64,000 nucleotides of DNA from an uncultured Collinsella sp. (GTDB lineage: Bacteria; Actinomycetota; Coriobacteriia; Coriobacteriales; Coriobacteriaceae): NCBI GenBank assembly GCA_900768435.1, contig CAAGCW010000024.1:12509-76508 (forward strand), written 5' to 3'. Position numbers and translations under genes: made by a program. Shown piece by piece: positions 7,605 through 14,915 of the stretch. Below the pieces are notes generated by a model. That model made no database searches. It was not told the origin of the DNA and worked only from the letters and a program-made list of their open reading frames with translations. Positions within the stretch are counted from its first letter, which is position 1. Every line of letters begins with the position of its first letter.

Positions 7605-8306
7605 TTACAGTCCGCGAATCCGTACGGCCTCGGGCGGAAACTCCTGCTCGCCGGCATCGGTCTTGATGGTCGCGCGGCCCCAGATGTCCAGGCCCGCAAA
7701 CACACCGACCGCAAGCGGCAAGCCACTGGGCGACACCGCCGCGACCTGACGACCCAGCAGTGGCACCATATCGAAGTACTCGCCCAGCACGGGAGCCAGC
7801 GGACCGGCAGCGCCCTGCGGCGTGTTAGCAACAACCGCCCAGGTGTCCACGCGGACCAGCACGGCAGCGGCCAATGCCTCGATCAGCGCCTCATCTGCCA
7901 TATCCACGCCAAGCTCACCCAGCGCCGCACGCTCAATATCAACCGTCACCGCGGCAAACATGCCCGCAGCACCGGCACCGCCGTTCACGGCAACACGCGC
8001 GAGCGACGTCTCAAACGCAGGCGCACCGCACACGATGTCACTCGGCCACTGGATACCCACTTTACCGGCAAGGCCCAGGCCCGGCGTCGATGCCGTGCCC
8101 ACGAGCGCGTCCATCATGCCCATCGCGGCCACAAACGGCAGGCCGTGGAAGGCGTGCATATTCACATCGGGGCGCACAACCAGCGAAAACGTCAGCGAAG
8201 CATCGCCCGCGCTCCACGCGCACCAGCCCGCGGACACGCCCTCGCGGCCCGCGTCACGAGCCGCGTCGAGCTCGGTGCCGGCGGCAACAGCATTCATCTC
8301 GATCAT
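7605..8306 (-). CDS. Divergent biotin protein ligase-like (BPL/LplA fold) protein
   Basis: 233 residues resembling the catalytic and C-terminal parts of BirA. They include a strand TFSLVVRP, the lysine-binding segment KVGIQWPSDIV (matching the family KWPNDI motif), and a C-terminal small domain (GVFAGLDIWGRATIKT, then FPPEAVRIRGL). The biotinyl-AMP loop GRGRxGR that normally precedes the RP strand is absent, replaced by GREGVSAGWCAWSAG. Biotin attachment is therefore uncertain; it may use another acyl group or be a degenerate paralogue. The ATG immediately follows the TAG of the folP-folK gene, so translation is probably coupled. Confidence 0.6.
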   Translation of the reverse strand: MIEMNAVAAGTELDAARDAGREGVSAGWCAWSAGDASLTFSLVVRPDVNMHAFHGLPFVAAMGMMDALVGTASTPGLGLAGKVGIQWPSDIVCGAPAFETSLARVAVNGGAGAAGMFAAVTVDIERAALGELGVDMADEALIEALAAAVLVRVDTWAVVANTPQGAAGPLAPVLGEYFDMVPLLGRQVAAVSPSGLPLAVGVFAGLDIWGRATIKTDAGEQEFPPEAVRIRGL

Positions 8307-10037
8307 CTACATACGCCCCAATTCGCCCACGATATGGCCCACGCGATCCTCGGGCTCCTTGACCTCGACGCCGTTGTAGCGGAAGAACCGCGCCGGGTCG
8401 TGCATCAGATCCTCGAGCGGCACCAGCACAAAGTCACGCTCGCCGATCAGCGGATGCGGCAGGCGCAGCTTTTTGCCGCCGTGGGTCTCGCCGTCCATCC
8501 ACAGCAGGTCCAAGTCGATGGTGCGCGGACCGTTGGCCTTGGCCTTTTTGGAGCGGTCGCGACCCAGCTCGGCCTCGATCTTCATGAGCTCGTCGAGCAG
8601 CACCAACGGCGCCAGCTCGGTCTTAATCTCGATGACGGCGTTGGCAAACGCGTCCTGGCGCGTCTCGTAGGCCGGCTCGCTCTCGTAGATCTTGGAGGAG
8701 TTGGACACGCAGGTGAGTGGAATCTCGGCGATCATATCGCGTGCGGCGCGGATGTTGTCACAGCGATGCCCCAGGTTGGAGCCCACGGCCACAAACGCGC
8801 GGCGCGGCTGCGGCTTGGCAACCGCCCAGTAGCCGTTCAGGAACTGCGCAAAGCCCGCGGCGTCGTGCACACGCACGATGTTGGCACCGGCCTGGATGGC
8901 GCCCAGGCACACGCCAAACGTAGCGGCATCGCGCTCGGCGGCCTCGGTCACGCCCGAGACGGCGCCCACAAAGCGCTTGCGCGATACGGCGCACATGAGC
9001 GGATAGCCCAGTGACGCCATCTTGGCAGTCTCGCGCTGGATGACGATGTCCTCGTTGGCCGTCTTGCCAAAGCCCGGACCGGGATCGATGCAGATGCGGT
9101 CGCGCGACACGCCGGCGTGGATGAGCGCGCGGGCCTGGTCGGACAGGAAGCCCATGACGCGGCGCATGATGGGCGCCGAATCGGGCAGGGTAAAGCGGCG
9201 GAGCTGAGAGGTGGGCACGTAGGCCTCCTCGCGGCGGGCGCTGCGGCGCATCATGGCTGCCAGGCGGTCATTGGACTCCGATGCGGCCTCGGTGGCCTCG
9301 GGCGCGGGCGCGACGGTCTCGGCGGCAGCAGCCTGCTCGGCGGCCGGCGTCTCCTGCTCGCTTGCAGGCTCGGTCGCGGGCTCAGGTTCGCCAAACGGCA
9401 ACGAGGGCTGCACCACGCCACCCGGAAGCTTGGCCTCCGGCTTAGGCTCACCCAGCAACTTGCCGCGACGGCGGCGAGCCGGCTTCTCGGCCTCACGCGC
9501 GGCCTCGGCAGCCGCCTCGCGCGCCTTCTCGGCAACAAACGCCGCCGCCGAGGTATCGAGCTGCACCGTTGCGTGCGTGCGGGTAGGCGCGGCGACCTCG
9601 CCGGCATGCATCACGATGACGCCGCAGGTGCTCGTCTTAACAAACTCGACCATCTTGGGGTCGGTGAAGCCGGTCACGTCGTTGACGATCGAGGCGCCGC
9701 AGCGCACGGCCGCCTTGGCAACCGCCACGTGACGCGTGTCGATCGAGACGATGGCGCCCTCCTTGGCCAGCGCGCGCACCACGGGCAGCACGCGGCGAGC
9801 CTCCTCGTCGGGATTAACCGGGGTAAAGCCGGGGCGCGTGGACTCGCCGCCTACGTCGATGATGTCGGCGCCGGCGTCGAGCATCGCCAGGCCGTACTCG
9901 ATGGCGGCATCCGGGTCGAAGTGCTCCCCGCCATCGCTAAACGAATCGGGCGTCACGTTGAGGACGCCCATGATGCGCGGACGGTCAAAGCTGAGCTCAT
10001 ACTTTCCGCACCGCCATGTCTTGCTGTCGTTCGCCAT
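8307..10037 (-). CDS. folP-folK: Fused dihydropteroate synthase / HPPK with a long insertion
   Basis: A 576-residue bifunctional folate enzyme. Residues 1-160 and 285-400 are dihydropteroate synthase: IMGVLNVTPDSFSDGG (22-37), DIIDVGGESTRPGF (58-71) and DPGPGFGKT (318-326). Residues ~403-576 are 6-hydroxymethyl-dihydropterin pyrophosphokinase: VAVGSNLG and the signature GPRTIDLDLLW. The order FolP-FolK is a direct fusion of successive pathway steps. Inside the synthase, residues ~160-285 are an Ala/Glu/Pro-rich, low-complexity insertion absent from ordinary FolP, probably a disordered surface loop. The start is the ATG at 10037, six bases after AGGAGG; an upstream ATG at 10043 abuts the ribosome site. 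The downstream biotin-ligase-like gene is translationally coupled. Confidence 0.9.
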   Translation of the reverse strand: MANDSKTWRCGKYELSFDRPRIMGVLNVTPDSFSDGGEHFDPDAAIEYGLAMLDAGADIIDVGGESTRPGFTPVNPDEEARRVLPVVRALAKEGAIVSIDTRHVAVAKAAVRCGASIVNDVTGFTDPKMVEFVKTSTCGVIVMHAGEVAAPTRTHATVQLDTSAAAFVAEKAREAAAEAAREAEKPARRRRGKLLGEPKPEAKLPGGVVQPSLPFGEPEPATEPASEQETPAAEQAAAAETVAPAPEATEAASESNDRLAAMMRRSARREEAYVPTSQLRRFTLPDSAPIMRRVMGFLSDQARALIHAGVSRDRICIDPGPGFGKTANEDIVIQRETAKMASLGYPLMCAVSRKRFVGAVSGVTEAAERDAATFGVCLGAIQAGANIVRVHDAAGFAQFLNGYWAVAKPQPRRAFVAVGSNLGHRCDNIRAARDMIAEIPLTCVSNSSKIYESEPAYETRQDAFANAVIEIKTELAPLVLLDELMKIEAELGRDRSKKAKANGPRTIDLDLLWMDGETHGGKKLRLPHPLIGERDFVLVPLEDLMHDPARFFRYNGVEVKEPEDRVGHIVGELGRM

Positions 10038-10132
10038 GAACATCCTCCTAAAATGCCCACGCCGCCGAGCTTGGGGAGCTGGCGGCGGGGTCGCTTTGCA
10101 CTCAGTCTTTCTATTGTATCCGCGCACACGGG

Positions 10133-10885
10133 CTAGAACGCAAACGCGGCCGCGATGTCGCAAGAAATCAGCAGGTCGGCATTTGCATCCTGATCGGTGG
10201 GAGCAAGATTGCAAATGGCCAGCGTATCGCCGGTAAAGTAACGCGTAAGGCCCGCCGCCGGATACACCACGAGCGAGGTCCCGCCCACAATGAGGGCATC
10301 GGCCGCGGCGATGGCGGCAACGGCGCCGGTCAGCACGTGCTCGTCGAGCGGCTCCTCGTAGAGCACCACATCGGGCTTGATGCGCCCACCGCACGCAGGA
10401 CACACGGGTACGCCCGCGGCGTCCTCGTGCTCGCGCGAGCAAATCCACTCGGCGCTATAGACCGCGCCGCACGACCGGCAAATGTTGCGATGGACCGATC
10501 CGTGCAGCTCGAACACGCGCTGTGAGCCGGCCATCTGATGCAGGCCGTCGATATTTTGCGTCACCACGGCATTTAGCTTACCGGCGCGCTCCAACTCGGC
10601 CAGCTTGGTGTGGCAGCGGTTGGGCTTGGCGCCAAGCGCAATCATCTTGGTGCGGTAGAAGTCGAAGAACTCGGCCGGATGCGCCTCATAAAAGCTATGC
10701 GAGAGCATAGTCTCGGGCGGGTAGGCAAACTGCTGGTGATACAGGCCGTCCACGCTGCGGAAATCGGGGATGCCGCTCGCCGTGGAAACACCGGCGCCGC
10801 CAAAGAACACCACACGCTTGTGGGTACCGAACAGCTCCGCCAGTGCGGCGGAGGCCTGCTTGGGGTCCGATATTGCCTGCGTCAT
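10133..10885 (-). CDS. cobB: Sir2-family NAD-dependent protein deacylase
   Basis: A 250-residue sirtuin that removes acyl groups from lysine using NAD. Visible motifs are GAGVSTASGIPDFRS (NAD site), TQNIDGLHQMAG, the catalytic ELHGSVH, and two Cys pairs (CRSC and CPAC) for the structural zinc. Late NAD-contacting segments are GGTSLVVYPAAGL and ICNLAPTDQD. The start is the ATG at 10885 with GGAGG six bases upstream; the longer frame lacks a ribosome site. It is divergent from xthA. Desuccinylase and deacetylase subtypes cannot be separated with confidence. Confidence 0.92.
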   Translation of the reverse strand: MTQAISDPKQASAALAELFGTHKRVVFFGGAGVSTASGIPDFRSVDGLYHQQFAYPPETMLSHSFYEAHPAEFFDFYRTKMIALGAKPNRCHTKLAELERAGKLNAVVTQNIDGLHQMAGSQRVFELHGSVHRNICRSCGAVYSAEWICSREHEDAAGVPVCPACGGRIKPDVVLYEEPLDEHVLTGAVAAIAAADALIVGGTSLVVYPAAGLTRYFTGDTLAICNLAPTDQDANADLLISCDIAAAFAF

Positions 10886-11020
10886 ATGAGTCCTCCGTCC
10901 TTGTTGGTCGGGCAGCGTCGGGCGACATCCCGGCATGCGGCCTTTGAGTCAGCACGCGCGGAGCCCACCCCGCCCCTGTTGCGCTAATCTTAAGCCTGCA
11001 AACCCCGTCGAAAGGACACC

Positions 11021-11839
11021 ATGCCTCAGACTTACACTTTCGCCTCGTGGAACGTCAACGGCCTGCGCGCCGTGCTCAAAAAGGACCCAAGCTTTATCCA
11101 GATCGCGCAAGAACTCGACGTCGATATCCTGGCGCTGCAGGAGACCAAGCTGCAGGAGGGCCAGGTCGATATCGACCTGCCCGGCTATCACCAAACTTGG
11201 AGCTACGCCGAGCGTAAAGGTTATTCGGGCACTGCGGTCTTTAGCCGCCAGGAACCGCTGCGCGTGCTGCGCGCCGACGCACTGCTACCCTACGCTAGCG
11301 AGGGCGATGAGGCCGAGCTCGTCGCCCAGGCCGCAACCGAGGGCCGCGTCTGCGCGCTCGAGTTCGACAAGTTTTGGTTTGTCGACGTCTATACGCCCAA
11401 CGCCCAAAATGAGCTCGCGCGCATCGATGTACGCATGGCCTGGGACGATGCCTATCGTGGCTTTTTGAGCGCACTAGAGCGCGAGACCGGCAAGCCCGTG
11501 GTGACCTGCGGCGACTTTAACGTGGCACACGAGGAGATCGATCTTAAGAACCCCAAGTCCAACCGCGGCAACGCAGGCTTTTCGGACGAGGAGCGCGGCA
11601 AGTTTACCGAGCTGCTCAACGCCGGCTTTACCGATACCTGGCGCGCGGCAAACCCCGACGTCGAGGGCGTCTACAGCTGGTGGAGCTATCGCTTTAATGC
11701 CCGCAAGAACAACGCCGGCTGGCGCATCGACTACTTCCTGGTAAGCGACGCAATCACCGACAACGTACGCGACACCGGCATCCGCAGCGACATCTTTGGC
11801 AGCGACCACTGCCCCGTCACCCTCACGCTAGAGCTCTAG
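11021..11839 (+). CDS. xthA: Exodeoxyribonuclease III
   Basis: A 272-residue AP endonuclease/3'-5' exonuclease of the ExoIII family, used in base excision repair. Catalytic signatures are FASWNVNGLRA at the start, LQETKLQ (metal-binding Glu), VDVYTPN, CGDFNVAH and the C-terminal FGSDHCPV with the catalytic Asp-His. Length matches the family. The ATG at 11021 follows GAAAGGA. It is monocistronic; a terminator lies inside the following repeat element at 11980-12009. Confidence 0.95.
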   Translation: MPQTYTFASWNVNGLRAVLKKDPSFIQIAQELDVDILALQETKLQEGQVDIDLPGYHQTWSYAERKGYSGTAVFSRQEPLRVLRADALLPYASEGDEAELVAQAATEGRVCALEFDKFWFVDVYTPNAQNELARIDVRMAWDDAYRGFLSALERETGKPVVTCGDFNVAHEEIDLKNPKSNRGNAGFSDEERGKFTELLNAGFTDTWRAANPDVEGVYSWWSYRFNARKNNAGWRIDYFLVSDAITDNVRDTGIRSDIFGSDHCPVTLTLEL

Positions 11840-11843
11840 CCCC

Positions 11844-11880
11844 AACTGATCCTCTGGGGACGGAGGAAAACGGATCATTT
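11844..11880. repeat. GGGGACAG-family hairpin (arms TGATCC/GGATCA)
   Basis: A short inverted repeat TGATCC...GGATCA encloses TGGGGACGG. A near-direct copy lies at 12083-12130. It belongs to the family whose core is constant and whose arms change between copies. Confidence 0.7.
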
Positions 11881-11907
11881 TCACTTCGCGAGATCATCCA
11901 CGCAGCT

Positions 11908-12077
11908 CGCTTGCCACGAAACTGGCCCATCTACTACGTTTAAGCCACTACCCTCAACCACAGTGAACAACGCAAAAAGAAAACCGCAGGTAGAAAGCCT
12001 GCGGTTTTTCATAAAACGCGGTCATGGTCGGGAGTATCAAGCTAAACGTAGTAGATGGGCCAGTTTCGTGGCAAGCG
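11908..12077. repeat. 170-bp element with 35-bp perfect terminal inverted repeats
   Basis: Bases 11908-11942 are an exact reverse complement of 12043-12077 (35/35; the central part reads CCACGAAACTGGCCC). The interior carries a rho-independent terminator and no gene. Direct copies of the GGGGACAG-type hairpin lie just outside both ends (11844-11880 and 12083-12130). The structure resembles a miniature inverted-repeat element. Confidence 0.85.
11980..12009 (+). terminator. Rho-independent terminator, probably for xthA
   Basis: An 11-bp stem (AAAACCGCAGG with CCTGCGGTTTT, seven-base loop) runs into TTTTTC on the plus strand. It lies 140 bases after the xthA stop, within the inverted-repeat element. 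Confidence 0.85.
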
Positions 12078-12082
12078 CCGTC

Positions 12083-12130
12083 AACTGATTCCCTGGGGAC
12101 ATCTGGGGACGGAAGAAAATGGATCAATTT
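12083..12130. repeat. GGGGACAG-family hairpin with doubled core
   Basis: Arms TGATTC and GGATCA (one mismatch) enclose the core TGGGGAC twice. Otherwise it matches the copy at 11844-11880. Confidence 0.65.
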
Positions 12131-12170
12131 GGCTCTCCGAGGGCCACGATGCCCGTCGTATCAGCCGGAT

Positions 12171-12332
12171 ATTTCAAAACTATGCCGGTTTACGGGGCTG
12201 AATCGCGAACCCCTAACCATACGCAATTCCGAGATAATAAACCCGCAGGTAGACGGTGTGCCCTATTTCGAAAAATGCTGGTATGGTCGGCCCGCGCTAA
12301 TCTAACCCCGTAAACCGGCATAGTTTTGAAAT
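12171..12332. repeat. 162-bp element with 27-bp perfect terminal inverted repeats
   Basis: Bases 12171-12197 are an exact reverse complement of 12306-12332 (27/27; part reads CTATGCCGGTTTACG). The 108-bp interior has no convincing gene. Its arms are unrelated to those of the 11908-12077 element. Confidence 0.85.
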
Positions 12333-12374
12333 GGCACTTCGGCAGTATTGATTCCCGCCCCGGCGCAACCAGCC

Positions 12375-13073
12375 CTACAGCCCGTATTTCACGACGACAC
12401 GGTTAATGCGACGGCACCAAGGCTTGTACAAGGCGGCCAAAAACACGCAGGTCGCAAGGCCGTGCGTAATATCGAACGGCACTGCCGTGGCAAGACGCGC
12501 CACGGCACCCGCCCAAGTAAGCGGCTGTACAAAACCAATGATGTCATACGCGTTGATCACGACGCCATAGAGCAGGCCCGACGCAAAGCCGTACGCCAGC
12601 AGTGCTGGCATGCGCACGGTGCCGTCGACGCGGTCGAACGCACCCGCATACGCTAGCGCGCCGCCAACATAGCCAACCAGCCCCCAGGCATACATCTGCC
12701 ACGGCGTCCACATGCCCTGCCCAAAAAAGAAATTGCTGGTCAGCGCTGCCAACGCGCCAACCATAAAACCATTGCGGCGACCAAGCGTCGCCCCCGCGAT
12801 AATGGCGATGGCACTCACCGGTTTAAAGTCGGGAATGGGACCGAACAAGATGCGCCCCGCCGCGGCCAACGCCGCCAACACCAGCGTGGGCATAATCTGG
12901 CGCAGGCCCGGGCGCGACGCCTCGTAACCCGCAAAGAACAGCGCAAGCACCAGCGCCACCACGACAAGCATGGCAAGCGCCGCCTGCTCAATACCTGCCA
13001 GCAACGCTGCAGCCATCACCGCAGGAACCGCCAGCAGCAGCGGGATTTCCATATGTTGCAAGACGCGCGACAA
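12375..13073 (-). CDS. ECF transporter S component (substrate-binding membrane protein)
   Basis: 232 residues in about six hydrophobic helices. It carries the S-component hallmark of small residues on early helices plus the segment GRILFGPIPDFKPVSAI, then GATLGRRNGFMVGALAA and GQGMWTPWQMYAWGLVG, seen in cobalamin-precursor-type S proteins. It would bind a vitamin or precursor and dock onto an energy module; the fused ATPases and EcfT at 18.8-21.1 kb are the only candidates in the window. The start is a TTG at 13073, preceded by GGGGG at six bases. An internal ATG at 13052 lacks a ribosome site. The substrate is not determinable here. Confidence 0.75.
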   Translation of the reverse strand: MSRVLQHMEIPLLLAVPAVMAAALLAGIEQAALAMLVVVALVLALFFAGYEASRPGLRQIMPTLVLAALAAAGRILFGPIPDFKPVSAIAIIAGATLGRRNGFMVGALAALTSNFFFGQGMWTPWQMYAWGLVGYVGGALAYAGAFDRVDGTVRMPALLAYGFASGLLYGVVINAYDIIGFVQPLTWAGAVARLATAVPFDITHGLATCVFLAALYKPWCRRINRVVVKYGL

Positions 13074-13194
13074 CGGCAGCCCCCATCAAACGAATGTCCG
13101 TTTATGGTAGCACGGGCAAAATGAGGCCGACCAATCCCCCGGCCGGCCTTGGCTGCCAGTCGATCAGGCTTTCGCCACGCGACCGGTCTTGGCG

Positions 13195-13656
13195 CTATTC
13201 GCCCGTAACTTTAGCGGCAATGGCCGCGACAAAGGGATCAAACAGCAAGCCGCCCACAACGACAAAGGCCCATCCGCCCACCACGAGGCGAACCCAACGC
13301 GAGAAAAACGGCACACCGTCGATAACGCCAACGCCTGACTGAAACGCGACTTCAAATAGCCCGATAATGCAGAAGAGCAGAGTAGCGCCCACAACGGTTC
13401 CGCAAATCCGTGCGCCCGGAGTGTTCCGATCAAAACCAAAAAACTCAACGCACGTCTCAATTGCTTTGCCAAAGAGCGGCAAAAAGCCCACGAACTGTGC
13501 AATACCGATGGCCAGAATAAGCTGCCCCCAGAAACCAGTAAGTCCCTGAAAATCTAAGCCAGGCTTTCCCTCAACAATCGGCAGAAATGAACACATGAAT
13601 AGAGGATTAACGATGCCGTTGAGAATGGTCACAGCGGTACTCTTTTTTAGTGTCAA
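13195..13656 (-). CDS. Small multi-pass membrane protein of unknown function
   Basis: 153 residues with about four hydrophobic segments (NPLFMCSFLPIV; LILAIGIAQFVGFLPLF; GTVVGATLLFCIIGLFEVAF; LVVGGWAFVVVGGLLF). I do not recognise the family. It follows the MFS gene at 13711 on the same strand with a 54-base gap, so it may be the last gene of the MFS/amidohydrolase cluster. The start is uncertain: AGGAG is nine bases before a TTG at 13656 and directly abuts an in-frame TTG at 13665. Confidence 0.6.
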   Translation of the reverse strand: MTLKKSTAVTILNGIVNPLFMCSFLPIVEGKPGLDFQGLTGFWGQLILAIGIAQFVGFLPLFGKAIETCVEFFGFDRNTPGARICGTVVGATLLFCIIGLFEVAFQSGVGVIDGVPFFSRWVRLVVGGWAFVVVGGLLFDPFVAAIAAKVTGE

Positions 13657-13710
13657 GTAGACCAACTCCTTTTGCCCTTGTCGGCCAGGCCCAAAGGGCG
13701 AAAACAGGTG

Positions 13711-14910
13711 TTACATAAGTGAATCGGGAGACGGCAGGAATGGAGACGCCAGCGCCGTCGCGCCAAACAAAACAGCGCACCCAAATAGAAGCGTTTCATA
13801 GCTCTCGCCAATGCAGAAGGAGAGGGCCACGGGAATCAAAAACGTAAGCCCCAGCGAAACGGTGCTCACCACGCCACCGGCGCTTCCTGCAAGCCCCTCG
13901 CGCACCTCGGGCAACATGTAGGGTAGCGACTGAACGACCGGACCGGCGACGGCAGTCGAAACGCCAATCGCAAACATGAGCCCGACAGAAGGCTGAGAGA
14001 CAAAAGCCTCTCCGGCCCACATAAGGGCACTCCCCGCCATTGCGGCGATGGCCATAAACACGCGATAGTCGCCAAATTGCGCTCGCGCGTAGGGACCGGC
14101 CACGCTGCCGACAATCGACCCAAGCGTCACGAAAGAGGCAAGAAGCCCGGCGACCTGAGGTTCGATTGAAGCCTCAAGCGCTGAAACAAGATAGCCCGAG
14201 TACGCCGTAGCCGATGCAAGGGCGACTCCAAGCAGTATCGCCACGAGCCAAACCATCGGCATCTTGATTACCGTCGCAAACGCACTTGCCGACGACGAAG
14301 CAGGCTCCGCACCCTGAACGCCAAGGCCATCTGCAGCCTGCAGAACATCTGCCGATGGCGCAACCAGCAGCCACAGCAATCCAAACATGGCAAATAAAAC
14401 GGCAGCAAGGGCATATGCTCGTCCGGACGTTGCAAAGAGAGGAGAGGTTGCAAGCGAGCAGGCGATTCCGCCCGACCCCGCAGCGTAGAACCATCCCATG
14501 GCCCTATCGGTTTCTCCGCCAAAAGCGGAACCAAGCACTTTTAGAACGATGGCATTCACGACGCATGGTGCCGCGCCCAGAAGCATGGTCGCTGTGAACA
14601 GCGTCGCAAACGATGCGCACTCCGCGCGAGCAACCGCTGCAATTGCAGAAATCGCCGATGCGATGAATACGAGCACCTTCACGCCATATCGATCGGCGCA
14701 AACGCCGACAGGCATGCCGAATACAACGGCAGGAACAAACGGGGCAAACAGGACGGCTGAAAACTCGGCCGAGGTCAGATGCAGGTCCGACACAACCAGA
14801 TGTGCCAATCCCGACACCTGATACTGCGCGTAGTTCGCAGCAAACACGATGCCGCACACCACAAACAGCAGGGCATATTTTTCGACCGTCCCTTTGCTCA
14901 CGTTCATCAC
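13711..14910 (-). CDS. MFS transporter
   Basis: A 399-residue, twelve-helix major facilitator protein. The loop 2-3 signature is GMPVGVCADRYGVKVLV. The N-terminus (VCGIVFAANYAQYQVSGLA) closely mirrors that of the second MFS gene at 16565-17776, so the two are paralogues from duplication and divergence. Six bases separate its ATG from the stop of the amidohydrolase upstream, indicating one transcript. The substrate is unknown; context points to a compound linked to amidohydrolase action. Confidence 0.85.
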   Translation of the reverse strand: MMNVSKGTVEKYALLFVVCGIVFAANYAQYQVSGLAHLVVSDLHLTSAEFSAVLFAPFVPAVVFGMPVGVCADRYGVKVLVFIASAISAIAAVARAECASFATLFTATMLLGAAPCVVNAIVLKVLGSAFGGETDRAMGWFYAAGSGGIACSLATSPLFATSGRAYALAAVLFAMFGLLWLLVAPSADVLQAADGLGVQGAEPASSSASAFATVIKMPMVWLVAILLGVALASATAYSGYLVSALEASIEPQVAGLLASFVTLGSIVGSVAGPYARAQFGDYRVFMAIAAMAGSALMWAGEAFVSQPSVGLMFAIGVSTAVAGPVVQSLPYMLPEVREGLAGSAGGVVSTVSLGLTFLIPVALSFCIGESYETLLFGCAVLFGATALASPFLPSPDSLM

Positions 14911-14915
14911 CCTAT

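Noticed and set aside
12024..12305. 93-codon frame in the repeat-rich gap
   Set aside because: It is built from the inverted-repeat elements themselves and lacks a ribosome site and homology.
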